A DNA stretch of 64,000 bases, taken from assembly GCA_963752755.1 (NCBI GenBank), contig CAVVZJ010000001.1, forward strand, positions 2,170,001 to 2,234,000, written 5' to 3'. The stretch's first letter is position 1. Every line of letters begins with the position of its first letter. Shown here one piece after another: positions 1 through 8,925 of this stretch. This stretch comes from CAVVZJ01 sp963752755. GTDB taxonomy: Bacteria; Planctomycetota; Planctomycetia; Isosphaerales; Isosphaeraceae. The position numbers and the translations under genes are program-made. The notes below the pieces were generated by a model, which saw only the letters and a program-made list of their open reading frames with translations, had not been told where the DNA came from and ran no database searches.

Positions 1-436
1 TGAAACGGTCCCGCAAACCCTTGGACGCCCCGTTCCGAAAGGCTTCGGGGCGCTCCAGCCAGGCACCACGAATGGCTTTCTTTGACTCGCAGAGCGGGCC
101 GGAAAAGGGAGCGAAAACGCACCAACGACGCGCCGGGAACGCGTCCGGGACGTCTACGAAACGCCCTGGGGACGCTCCGAATCACATCGGTTACAGCGTC
201 AAAAATCCTCTGGTATCAATGGATTTCAGAACAAATTTTACCCATTTTGAAGTTCGTTCGGCATGGAGAGGCGCCGTGGCGTCACCGCGTCGCCGGAGGT
301 GACGGGACGTCAGAACAGGAACCGGCTTGTCAAAGAGCTCGTGTTAACAATAGCACACAGAGAGGGGCTTGACACCTGGGTCGCGGCCAGGGCGAGGGTT
401 GCGAGTCCGACCGCCGGGCCGTCATGGATCGCTCGC
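1..436. other. Upstream region with no supported gene
   Basis: I see no credible gene here. The short open frames on the plus strand have no ribosome binding site and read as low-complexity Arg/Pro-rich peptides. The stretch around 190-250 is clearly more AT-rich than the rest of the window, as expected for an intergenic or promoter region. The left edge may cut a neighbouring gene, but nothing recognisable is visible. Confidence 0.5.
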
Positions 437-465
437 TTGATTTCGTGAACGGACTGGCCTACAAT
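437..465 (+). promoter_or_regulatory. Probable sigma70-type promoter of folE
   Basis: TTGATT (437-442) and TACAAT (460-465) are separated by exactly 17 bases. The -10 box lies 43 bases before the folE start codon. Both hexamers are close to the consensus. The call rests on sequence match and position only. Confidence 0.5.
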
Positions 466-508
466 CCCCCGGTCTGCGATCGTCCAGCCGCCCGACTTAA
501 CTTCCGTA

Positions 509-1186
509 ATGTCTGAGACTTCCGAGATGGACCACGGCGAAAACTCTCCGTCCGCGCGACTTTCGTTCGCGACTTTTCCGACGCTGGATATCGACGACGA
601 GCCGATCTCGCCGCCGGCGCCCGTGGATCACGACCGGATTCGCAAGGCGGTGCGGGAGATCCTCCTGGCCGTGGGGGAAGACCCCGACCGCGAGGGGCTG
701 GTCGAGACGCCCGACCGGGTCGCGCGGATGTACGCGGAGATGTTCCGGGGACTCCATCAGGACCCGGGCATTCACCTGACGAAGACGTTCACTCAGGACT
801 ACGACGAGATGGTCGTCGTCCGAGACATCGCCTTCGCCAGCTTCTGCGAGCACCACCTCTTGCCTTTCACGGGCAAGGCCCACGTCGCGTATCTGCCGAA
901 TGGGCGGGTCGTCGGCCTCTCGAAGATCCCGAGAGTCGTGGATACGCTGGCCCACCGGCCGCAGTTGCAGGAGCGCTTGACGCAGGACCTGGCCGGCTTG
1001 CTGATGTCGGAACTGGACGCCCGGGGCGTGGGGGTGGTGATCGAGGCGACGCACAGTTGCATGACGATGCGAGGCGTCCGCAAGCCGGGAAGCACGTTCG
1101 TCACCAGCGCGATGCTCGGCCTCTTCCGCGAGCGTCCCGCCACGCGGGCCGAGTTCCTTTCCTTGATCCACGCCTCCCGGGACTGA
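509..1186 (+). CDS. folE: GTP cyclohydrolase I
   Basis: A 225-residue protein that would convert GTP to 7,8-dihydroneopterin triphosphate, the first step of folate and pterin synthesis, as a soluble homomultimer. The zinc ligands are visible: Cys113 and His116 in FCEHH, and Cys184 in THSCMTMRG. The family's substrate-site stretches are also present (TPDRVARMYAEMF near 68-80, LSKIPR near 137-142). The first 40 residues are a variable acidic extension, so the ATG at 527 is an alternative start; no clear Shine-Dalgarno distinguishes them. A good promoter lies 43 bases upstream. The stop codon overlaps a possible ATG (TGATG at 1184-1188) of the following membrane protein frame. Confidence 0.96.
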   Translation: MSETSEMDHGENSPSARLSFATFPTLDIDDEPISPPAPVDHDRIRKAVREILLAVGEDPDREGLVETPDRVARMYAEMFRGLHQDPGIHLTKTFTQDYDEMVVVRDIAFASFCEHHLLPFTGKAHVAYLPNGRVVGLSKIPRVVDTLAHRPQLQERLTQDLAGLLMSELDARGVGVVIEATHSCMTMRGVRKPGSTFVTSAMLGLFRERPATRAEFLSLIHASRD

Positions 1187-1299
1187 TGGCGCAGCGCGTC
1201 GCCAGGAACCGCGGTCGCCCTGGGTCGGTCGGTTGTGCGGTTGGCCGAACTTCTTCAGTGGCGTCTCCTGCGTCACCCCTCAACACGCTCGCGGCCGAG

Positions 1300-2067
1300 A
1301 TGCCCATGAGCCCGCCGATGCTGGCTGACTTCGCGATCCGACAGGCGGGCGGTCTGGCCGCCTTGCTGCTCGTTGCGCCCTGGCGATCGATTCCGCTGGG
1401 GTTTTTCCGGACGCATTGCGTGGTGGCACTCTGCCTTCTCGTGCTGGCTGGCGTCGATGCCGGCTGGTCGGGCTCGGGGAAGGCCGTCGTCGGGACGATC
1501 GCGGTGGCGGCCTTGCTGGCTTACATCGGCTCGATCGGCTGGGGGCTGGGCCTGCCGCGGGTCGCGATCCCGGTCACGACGGCACTCGCCCTGATCGCGG
1601 CCGGGCTGCTGGCGAGCTTCTCGCGAGGGGGAGCGTCCTGGTTGATCGGTTTGAATGTGGCGGGTCGGCTCGCCTCGGCGTTCTTGCTGGGATCGACACT
1701 CACGGCGATGCTCCTGGGCCACTACTACCTGACGGCTCCGGCCATGTCGATGGCCCCGTTGCGGCGGTTCGTGGCCTGCATGGGGGCGGCGCTGGTGATC
1801 CGTTCGCTCCTGGCGGCGGTCGGCCTGGGGATCTGGCTGCAAAGCGGGACGACCGCGGACCCCGGGGCCTTGACACCGCTCTTCCTCGCGATGCGTTGGG
1901 GGATGGGGGTGGCCGGACCGGGCCTGGCGGCCGTGCTGGCGTGGAAGACGGTGGCGATCCGCTCGACCCAATCGGCCACGGGCATCCTCTACATCGGGAT
2001 GACCCTGGTCCTCTTCGGCGAGCTTTCGGCGATGATCCTGGCACGCTCGGCGGGCGTGATCCTCTGA
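1300..2067 (+). CDS. Polytopic membrane protein of unknown function
   Basis: About 255 residues, almost entirely hydrophobic, with roughly seven predicted membrane spans. A short polar stretch reading YYLTAPAMSMAPLRRF lies mid-protein. I do not recognise a characterised family. I chose the ATG at 1300 because the hydrophobic sequence begins just after it. The frame is open back to an ATG at 1186 that overlaps the folE stop, but the intervening 38 residues are Arg/Ala-rich and look non-coding; ATG 1318 is also possible. It runs in the same direction as folE and is probably co-transcribed, though nothing ties it to folate synthesis. Confidence 0.7.
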   Translation: MPMSPPMLADFAIRQAGGLAALLLVAPWRSIPLGFFRTHCVVALCLLVLAGVDAGWSGSGKAVVGTIAVAALLAYIGSIGWGLGLPRVAIPVTTALALIAAGLLASFSRGGASWLIGLNVAGRLASAFLLGSTLTAMLLGHYYLTAPAMSMAPLRRFVACMGAALVIRSLLAAVGLGIWLQSGTTADPGALTPLFLAMRWGMGVAGPGLAAVLAWKTVAIRSTQSATGILYIGMTLVLFGELSAMILARSAGVIL

Positions 2068-2082
2068 CGCGCCCTTTCCGCG

Positions 2083-2634
2083 CTACCAGTCGCCGCCTTC
2101 CGGCGACTCGTCCCCGGCTGAGCGCTCGCCGGGGTCCAGAGCGGGCAGGTCCACGTGGAGGCGGCTGAGGCGACGGCTGGTGACGTGGCCGAGCGGATCG
2201 CGCTCGACCAGGGCCCAGCCAGGGAGCTGGCCCTCGTGTTCGGGGTCGTAGCCCTCGTCCAGGCAATGGACCACGCTGAAGACTGACTCGTAGGCCACGA
2301 ACCGGGCGAGCGCGGCGATGTCGGCCGGGTCGGCCCCGTTGCGGAGCAGGCGGAGCAGTGACTCACCCGCCTCGGCGAACGGTCCGGGGTCCCCTTTGCG
2401 GGCATCCTCGGCGAGGTTCTCGATCCAGAGGGTCGAGTCGCGCCAGGCGTCGATCGCCTCTTCCCAGAGATGCCGCAGGAGCAGGAGCCGGCTCAATTGC
2501 GGCAGCCCCTCCCGCCACTCCCGCCGCGCCCAGGTCTCCGGCTGCGAGGCCCCCAGCTCGCGGAGTTGAGCGATCAGCCCCTCGGCCTTCGCCCTCGCCT
2601 CCGGTTCGAGCGTTTCGAGCCACTTGCGGGGCAT
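2083..2634 (-). CDS. Conserved-looking hypothetical protein
   Basis: A 183-residue soluble protein rich in Leu, Trp, Arg and Glu, probably alpha-helical, beginning MPRKWLETLEPEARAKAEG. It has no signal peptide or membrane segment, and I cannot name a family. The start is the first ATG that gives protein-like sequence; the frame upstream is Arg/Pro-rich and unlikely to be translated. It converges on the membrane protein ending at 2067, with 15 bases between the stops. It follows the cupin gene on the same strand after about 95 bases and could share its transcript. Confidence 0.6.
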   Translation of the reverse strand: MPRKWLETLEPEARAKAEGLIAQLRELGASQPETWARREWREGLPQLSRLLLLRHLWEEAIDAWRDSTLWIENLAEDARKGDPGPFAEAGESLLRLLRNGADPADIAALARFVAYESVFSVVHCLDEGYDPEHEGQLPGWALVERDPLGHVTSRRLSRLHVDLPALDPGERSAGDESPEGGDW

Positions 2635-2729
2635 GGCGGCCTCCGGGACGCTGGACTGGAATCGGGACGACTCATCAGGAACACAACCAGACAACCGTTC
2701 GCGGGATCGTCTTCCCGGGCGGCTCCGAC

Positions 2730-3179
2730 TCAACGGTCGGAGACCTCGGGGTCGGTCGCGGGGTCGTAGGGGACGATGTTTTGCCACTCGTCGGCGTCGG
2801 AGCGGGCGACGACGGCGACGACGGGCTCGGTCTCGGAGAGGTTATAAACCTCGTGGGGCACACCGGGCTCGATGAAGAGGAAGTCGCCGGCCTGGTTGTC
2901 CACGGTCTTGCGCAGGCCGGGACCGTAGGCGTGGCGGACGCGGCCCTGGAGGATGTAGAGCATCAGCTCGAATCCGACGTGGATATGAGCATAGGCCACA
3001 CCGCCGGGCGGCACGGTCGCCACGTTCATCGAGAGCCTGGAAGAGCCGACGTTCTGCCGGCTGAGGCCCGCCTTGTACTGGATGTTGTTCCAGCCCCGGC
3101 AGTTGCCGCTGCCTCGGAGGACGCTGATCCCGTCTTTCCCCTCGACGAGGGCCTGGAGGTCGATCTCACCTTCGGGCAT
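2730..3179 (-). CDS. Cupin-domain protein
   Basis: A 149-residue single-domain cupin, cytoplasmic by its sequence. The two cupin motifs are clear: HIHVGFELMLYILQG (residues 65-79), with His65, His67 and Glu71 as likely metal ligands, and GDFLFIEPGVPHEVYN (98-113), with His109 as the fourth. Proteins of this shape bind a metal and serve as small dioxygenases, isomerases or sugar/ligand-binding proteins, so the substrate cannot be read from sequence. The start at 3179 fits the beginning of the domain; a frame extension upstream looks spurious. Confidence 0.85.
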   Translation of the reverse strand: MPEGEIDLQALVEGKDGISVLRGSGNCRGWNNIQYKAGLSRQNVGSSRLSMNVATVPPGGVAYAHIHVGFELMLYILQGRVRHAYGPGLRKTVDNQAGDFLFIEPGVPHEVYNLSETEPVVAVVARSDADEWQNIVPYDPATDPEVSDR

Positions 3180-3284
3180 GGCCGGGCTCCTCCGGTTCGT
3201 CCGTTCGTGGCTGCCGAAGGGATTGTAACGCCTCACGAGGGGCCACAACAGGGGCGGGCTCGATCGGTTGGAACGCGAAGACGG

Positions 3285-4825
3285 TCACCCCGGCGCGCGG
3301 TCGGGGAGGGTCCACTCCGAGCGGCCCGTGAGCCGGTAATGGGCCTGCATGGCGTCAAGCCAGGCCGCGAGGTCCGGCCCTTCGTCGCGGGGCGAATGGT
3401 AGAGGACGCAGCGGAGCGGCCGGTGGGTTTGCGACGTCGGATCGGGTCGGCGGCCGGAACGGGAAGGGGACGTAGATCCTTTGGTTGCAGAGGAAGAGTG
3501 CGGTGTCGAGGTCGGGTGACTCCCAGGGAGCGAGGCCGAGGTCCCATCGCAGGCCGAGCAGGTCGGCCGCTCGCGGCCTGCTCCGGCCAGAAGCGTCGGG
3601 CGAAGTCGCGGGCGTCACGCTCGACCTCGGTGCGATAAGGCCGTCGCCGCATCGAGCCCGAGCGGAGAATCCGATGGCCAGCAGGGACAGGGTGGCGAGT
3701 CGCCGCGCCTCGATGGCGTCCCGCTCCGGTCGGCAATGCGATCGAGCACGACGCCGCTCCCTGCCCGATCAGGAGGCAGATCGCCGGGGCCAGATGCTGG
3801 GCGATCCGGGGATGACCGCCGTAGGGATGACGTCGGAGCGCGCGGCCAGGAACGTCAAGCCCGAACGGCGACCAGCAGGACCGCCAGCCGGGAGTGCTGG
3901 CCCGCCCGCCAGGTCGCCACGATCCCCGCGACCGCGAGGAGCAGAGACACGAGGCTCGCCCCGGCGTCGCCGCCGCAGGGGTAGGCGAGGAACCGGCCGG
4001 TATGGGTGGCGACCAGCCAGCCGGGCCAGCTGCCAGGGCCGATCGAGCGGCGGGAACGCCTCCGACCAGTACGCCCGCATGGCGGGCAAGGTCGCGGCGC
4101 TCTGGGCTCCGGTCGAGAGGGCATAGAGGGCCAGGAAGGTGGCGAAGCGAGGCGAGCCCGAAGCCGGCCAGTGCGAGCCGCGCTTCCCAGCGTCCCGACC
4201 GCCAGACCGCCGGCGCCAGCCCGAGTGTCACGCCGCCGACGACGAACGCCGCCGGGTGCGACAGCACCACGGCGAAGGGTCCGGCCAGGACCAGCCCACC
4301 GAGCCAGCATGTTCGCGACCGGTCCGCCAGCCATTCGAGGGCGAGCGCCGTGAGCAGGAGCGAGGCCAGCAGGTCCGAGGCATACGGCTTCACCTCCGAG
4401 CCCAGCCGGATCGGATGATAGGCGACTGCCAGCACCGCCACCGCCAGCCAGCGGGCCGACCCCGTCGCGAACCGGCCGGCGACGTGGGCGAAGAGGATCA
4501 GACTCGCGACGGAACAGAGCAGGGGATAGAGCCGGAGCGTCGCCTCGGTGAACCCGAAGGCGTCGGTGACGGCCTTCTCGACCCCGAGGAAGGCGACCGG
4601 GCAGACCTGGCCGTAATCGAGCGGCCGGAGAAAGTCGGCGTAACCGCGTTTGAGGAGGTTGACCGCGACGAACGCCTCGTTCCACCAGAGCGGCGAGTTC
4701 AGGGCGTAGCGGGCCCATCGGAGGACGATCCCGAGGGCGACGAAGGACCAGACGGCCCGCGTCGTGTTCCCGGTAAGACGATCGGCGGGAGAGGGCTGGG
4801 TTGAGGGTCGTCCGAGGGCGTCCAT
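3285..4825 (-). CDS. Membrane glycosyltransferase-like protein (many frameshifts)
   Basis: The N-terminal 230 residues read cleanly: a cytoplasmic start (MDALGRPS), then several membrane spans and loops of the dolichyl-phosphate-mannose/ArnT-like type, with NSPLWWNEAFVAVNLL resembling the first periplasmic loop where this fold carries its acidic catalytic residue. Later segments (RAYWSEAFPPLDRPW, GRFLAYPCGGDAG, ALRRHPYGGHPRIAQHL, AADLLGLRWDLGLAPW) are recognisable only by switching frame six or more times, most often past one extra base. The C-terminus is uncertain: a stop lies at 3285, but a neighbouring frame continues a protein-like tail towards 3233. The start ATG overlaps the kdsB stop by one base (TGATG), so the two are coupled. 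Its role would be glycosyl transfer at the membrane, perhaps in cell-envelope glycan assembly given kdsB next door. Confidence 0.6.
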
Positions 4826-5595
4826 CACGCCGGGATCTTGGCCGCGCCGGGGTGGGCGGCCCGCCAGCGGGCGACGAAGCGGCGGTAGTCGTCGGGCGTG
4901 TCGATGCCGATGCTCGGCTCGTCGATCACGCCGATGGCGATGGGATAGCCGGCTTCGAGCACGCGGAGCTGCTCCAGCTTCTCGGACGTTTCGAGCGGCG
5001 AGGGGGGCAAGCGCGGCCAGCCGGAGAAGGAAGTCGCGGCGGTAGGCGTAGAGGCCGAGATGGAGGTGGCCGAGAGTCGAGCCGGCGGCGGGGAGGCCGT
5101 CGCGGTGGCAGGGGATCGGGCTCCGGGAGAAGTAGAGAGCGCGGCCCGAACGGCTGGGGACGACCTTCACGCAGGCGGGGTCGCGATAGACCGACTCGTC
5201 GCGGATCGGCGTGCCGAGGGTGGCCATCGGGGCGTCGGGGTCGGCGTCGAGCAAGGAGACCACCCGGTCGAGCGCCTCGGGGGAAATCTCGGGCTCGTCG
5301 CCCTGGAGGTTGACGATGATCCGGGCGTCGGGCAGGGCGGCGGCGACCTCGGCGACGCGGTCGGTGCCGCTCGGGTGGTCGGCGTCGGGTCAAGGCGCAC
5401 TCGCCGCCGAAGCGGCGGACGGCGTCGGCGATCCGCGGGTCGTCGGTCGCGACGATCACGCGGTCGAGCCGCCTCGCGCGGCTGCGCGGCCTCGACGACG
5501 TGCTGGATCAAGGGGCGACCCGTGTCGGAAAGGAGGGGTTTGCCGGGCAGGCGGGTCGAAGCGTATCGGGCGGGGATCACCGCGACGATTTCCAT
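4825..5595 (-). CDS. kdsB: 3-deoxy-manno-octulosonate cytidylyltransferase (3 frameshifts)
   Basis: Activates KDO with CTP to give CMP-KDO for lipopolysaccharide inner core, so it implies an LPS-type outer membrane. Pieces in order: the nucleotide-binding start MEIVAVIPARYASTRLPGKP, then VIVATDDPRI, then HPSGTDRVAEV and IVNLQGDEPEI, then YFSRSPIPCHRDG, then SPLETSEKLEQLRVLEAG and GIDTPDDYRRF. Together these give the expected length of about 255 residues. Three shifts (near 5470, 5395 and 5010) each disappear if one base is removed: an extra C in CAGCCGCGC, in ACCCGAC, and an extra T in CTTGCC. An AAGGAAGG ribosome site precedes the ATG. The stop overlaps the next gene's ATG. Confidence 0.88.
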
Positions 5596-5683
5596 CTTTC
5601 GAGCAACCTTCCTTGGAAAGCCGGCCGATACAAGGGGCACCTCGACCTGTGCCCCAAACGCAGGCCGGTCGGTGGGGTGCCTC

Positions 5684-5711
5684 ACTATAGCCGTTCCGGC
5701 CGTCTCGACAA
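5684..5711 (-). promoter_or_regulatory. Candidate promoter of kdsB
   Basis: Read on the minus strand, TTGTCG (5711-5706) and TATAGT (5689-5684) are 16 bases apart. The -10 box is about 90 bases upstream of the kdsB ATG. Hexamer match is good, but there is no other support. Confidence 0.4.
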
Positions 5712-6167
5712 GGCGACCGGACGGGCACTCCGCGGGCGTGCGACCCTCGCCGGTCGCCGCCCGGGACGTGGGCTCCGGAGGAGCCGCGTCCTCCCTCTGT
5801 CGGGCCGCGTGCCCGGCAAAACCGGCAGGATGCATTCCGAAGCGCCTCGGCGATCGCCAGGCTCGACCGGCCACGCTCCGGCCCCCCGAGGGCCCGTGCG
5901 GCTGGTGGCTGAGCGGACGTCGGGGCGGTCCGCAACCGGGGTCACGCCAGGCTCCCTGGCAACCCGGCCCCGGTCCCCCCTTCTTTGCATCGACTGCGCC
6001 TCGAACCAGCGGGCCTGATGGTGCGGGCCCGCCCTCCGCGACCGGCAAGCCGGGTCCGATGATCGGTCCCCAGGGCCCCGATCGCGCCATGGACGGGGGG
6101 CGCTCACCTCGTTTTGCGGGGCGGTGACTGCCAATGGCCTGGCACACCGTCTTCGGAGTTCGCCTCC
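5712..6167. other. Intergenic region between divergent kdsB and subtilase
   Basis: About 450 bases with no gene I can support. It lies between the divergent kdsB and protease genes and must hold the protease promoter, but I see no convincing hexamer pair for it. The open frames here lack ribosome sites and protein-like composition. Confidence 0.4.
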
Positions 6168-7983
6168 ATGACCTGGTCCCGAGCCGCCCGGCGTCCCAGG
6201 CGTCACCACCGGTTTCGCGTCGAAGTGCTGGAAGAGCGGAAGCTCCTGTCGCTCTCCGAACCGTCGAAGCCCGTCCCGGCCCAGTCGGCGGGACCCGACC
6301 CGGGGATGGTCAATGCCTCCTTTGACAACCTGATTGGCTCGGCGGCCGTGCGGGTCAAGTATGGCGTGGACGGTTCCGGCCTGGCCGCCGCCACGATCGA
6401 CACCGGCGCGGACTACACCCATCCCGCGCTCGGCGGCCAGTTCGGACCCGGTCAGAAAGTCGAGGGCGGCTATGACTTCGCGATGAACGATGCGAACCCA
6501 CTGGCCGAGACCTGGTCGCACGGCACGATGGTCGCGGGCCTGATCGCCTCCGACGCCCCGGGCGCCTCGGGCGTCGCCCCGGGGGCCGACATCGTCCCCC
6601 TGCGCGTCTTCGGCAACGACAACAAGGGGAGCTTCGACCTGATCGGCGACGCGCTCCAGTGGGTCGTCGATCACCACTCCGAGCTGAATATCAGCGTGGT
6701 GAACATCTCCCTGTCCGACGGCGGCAACTACACGTCCGACCCGTTCGCGCTCTCGAGCGGTGGATTCGCGCATCCGGTCGTTGATCGACACGTTGAGAAA
6801 CCTGAATATTCCGGTGGTGGCCGCCTCGGGCAATAGCTTCGACGGCCACACGCAGGGCATGGGCTACCTCGCCGTGCTCCCGGCGACGATCAGCGTCACG
6901 GCGACCGACCAGCAGAACCACCTGGTCAGCGACGCCCAGCGCCTCGGCGGGTCGCAAGGGGGAGCCTCGGCCACCGACCTCGCCGCGCCGGGCTCGGGCT
7001 TGCTGGCCCCGTCGGACAACGGGGGTTACGCCCATGTCGAGGGCACCAGCTTCGCCGCGCCGCTGGTCACTGGGTCGATCCTGCTCCTGCAACAGATCTA
7101 CGAATCTCGGTTCGGTCAGCTCCCCTCCGTCTCCGACCTCGAAGGCTGGCTGAAGGCCGGTTCCGACCCGGTCCAGGACCCGGCCACCGGCCTGACGTTC
7201 GATCGCCTCGATGTCGCCCGCTCCGCCGCGCTGATCCCGAACGCCCCGACGAGCTCGGGTTCTTCCGAGTCCCGCGCCACCCGGTCCGCCGGGCGGGACG
7301 GTCCATCCGCCGTCGCAACCCGCCACGCCCGCCCGTTTCGTCCGACCCCGCGCCCCCGGCCGACACACCCACGACCCCGCCCGCCTCCTCCGGTTCGACC
7401 GGAACACCCGCCCAGTCCCAGTCCGACCCGGTCTCGAAGGCACCGTCCTCCACCCCCAAGCCCGCCCCGAAGCCGCGTCTCGACTCCCAAGCCGCAACCC
7501 GCGCCGAACCCGCCCGCCAGCCCGCCGCTCCGCAAACACCCAACACCCCGGCCAGCCCGCCCGCGGCGTCGGATTCCTCGACGACGCCGGCAACTCAGGC
7601 GACCGACGCCGATCCGGCTGACTTCGTCGACCGCGCCGCAAACGTCGCCCCTGTCGTGGCGGGTCTGGGGACCGAGCCAGCTGGCCAGTCCGTCGCCGGC
7701 CTGGGCGAAGGTGATGGCGGTCCGGGCGGCCCGGCTTGCGCGGATCGCCGCCCTCCGGGACGCAGCGGGAGCGGCGTTGCCGGCGCGCCCGGGACGTTGG
7801 CCAGCCGCTGGAGCGGCCAGGCGATCGCGACCCGGGTCATCCCGATCCGGCGGGATCGACCCGCAAGGCGTTCCCAACCCGTCGCCCGCCTCGGTGGCGA
7901 CCGTCCCGCCCATCGGCCCCGCGGCGGCCTTCCGGGCGAGGCGGAGTCTCCGACTCATGGCAAGGGCCGCGGCCCGCCGCTAG
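6168..7983 (+). CDS. Exported subtilisin-like serine protease (frameshifted)
   Basis: An Arg-rich N-terminus carries RFRVEVLEERKLLS, the LExRxLLS signature that precedes many exported planctomycete proteins. The S8 peptidase core follows: Asp in AATIDTGADYTHPALGG, His in SHGTMVAGLIAS, then after a frameshift near 6765 (one extra base) the oxyanion Asn in VVAASGNS and the nucleophile Ser in VEGTSFAAPLVTG. From about 7250 the protein becomes a Pro/Ala/Thr-rich linker in which at least one more frame switch is needed, so the tail and the stop at 7983 are uncertain. The ATG at 6168 is the first that keeps the signature. It probably acts outside the cytoplasm; the substrate is unknown. Confidence 0.8.
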
Positions 7984-8106
7984 AATGGCGGGCCAATCGT
8001 CTCGACCAATCGGCCGACCACCCCGATCCCCGAACCCGCCGCTCAAGGCGACGGGCCGGGTGTCGGGGCCGGGTCGCGTCCGCGGCACCCGGGAAGGAGG
8101 ACCCCC

Positions 8107-8844
8107 GTGGGAACTGAGTTCAAGACCGCCCTCGTGACCGGCGCCGGCAGCGGCATGGGACGGGCGATCGCGAAGACCCTTGCCGTCGATCTGGGGATGC
8201 GCGTCGCCCTCGTCGGCCGCAACCAGGCCAAGCTCGACGAGACCCGGGCCGGACTCGGCAGCCAGGCGAAACCGCCCTGGTCGAGCCGTGCGACGTGGCC
8301 GACCGCCCGGCCGTCGGGGCGATGGTCGGGCGGGTCCTTCGGGCGTTCGGGTCGATCGACGTCCTCATCTGCAACGCCGGCATCAACGTTCCAAATCGGA
8401 GCTTCGAAACCCTCGACCCGGCCGACTGGGACCGGATGATCGCGACGAACCTGACCGGCGCGTTCAATCTGGTCCATTTCGTCGTGCCCGCGATGCGGGA
8501 GCGGAAGCGCGGCCTGGTGGTCCAGATCAGCTCCGTCTCGGGCAAGCGGGCGAGCGTCCTGGGCGGGATCGGTTACACCGCCTCGAAGTTCGGTCAGACC
8601 GGCATGGGCTTGACCCTCGGTCGCGAGGAGCGGCTCAACGGGATTCGGTCGTCAGTGATCTACCCGGGCGAGGTGGAAACCCCGATCCTGGAGAACCGCG
8701 CCGACCCCTCTCGCCCCCGAGCGGCTCGCCGTGATCCTCCAGCCGGAGGATGTCGCCCAGGCCGTCCGGTTCCTGGCGGAGCTGAACCCCCGCGCCACCG
8801 TGCCCGAGCTGATCGTCATGCCCGCCGTGGATGACTGGGCCTGA
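8107..8844 (+). CDS. Short-chain dehydrogenase/reductase (2 frameshifts)
   Basis: A classical SDR of about 245 residues. It has the NAD(P)-binding TGAGSGMGRAIAKTL near the start, then ICNAGIN, then the active-site Ser in ISSVSG and Tyr/Lys in YTASKFG, then YPGEVETPI. The end reads ELNPRATVPELIVMPAVDDWA. Two frame breaks occur: near 8270, where one base seems to be missing, and near 8705, where one base is extra. The start is GTG, fixed by a strong AAGGAGG ribosome site (8094-8100) six bases upstream. The YxxxK and Asn-Ala-Gly motifs make it an oxidoreductase; the substrate is not visible. Confidence 0.87.
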
Positions 8845-8888
8845 TCCAGAATCGCCAGGATCTCGGGGCGACGTGGGACGCCACAACA

Positions 8889-8909
8889 AGGGTGCTCCGT
8901 GAGCACCCT
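8889..8909. terminator. Bidirectional hairpin between convergent genes
   Basis: Perfect 9-base inverted repeat AGGGTGCTC / GAGCACCCT with a 3-base loop. It sits between the SDR stop (8844) and the stop of the convergent ABC gene (8926). There is no strong T-run, so it is a terminator candidate by structure and position. Confidence 0.6.
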
Positions 8910-8925
8910 CCGGGCGTCTCCGGAC

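Noticed and set aside
21..448. Short plus-strand frames at the left edge
   Set aside because: Arg/Pro-rich, no ribosome site, overlapping one another and lying in AT-richer intergenic sequence upstream of a good promoter.
1186..1299. Upstream start for the membrane protein overlapping the folE stop
   Set aside because: The extra 38 residues are Arg/Ala-rich and not protein-like compared with the hydrophobic core that begins near 1300.
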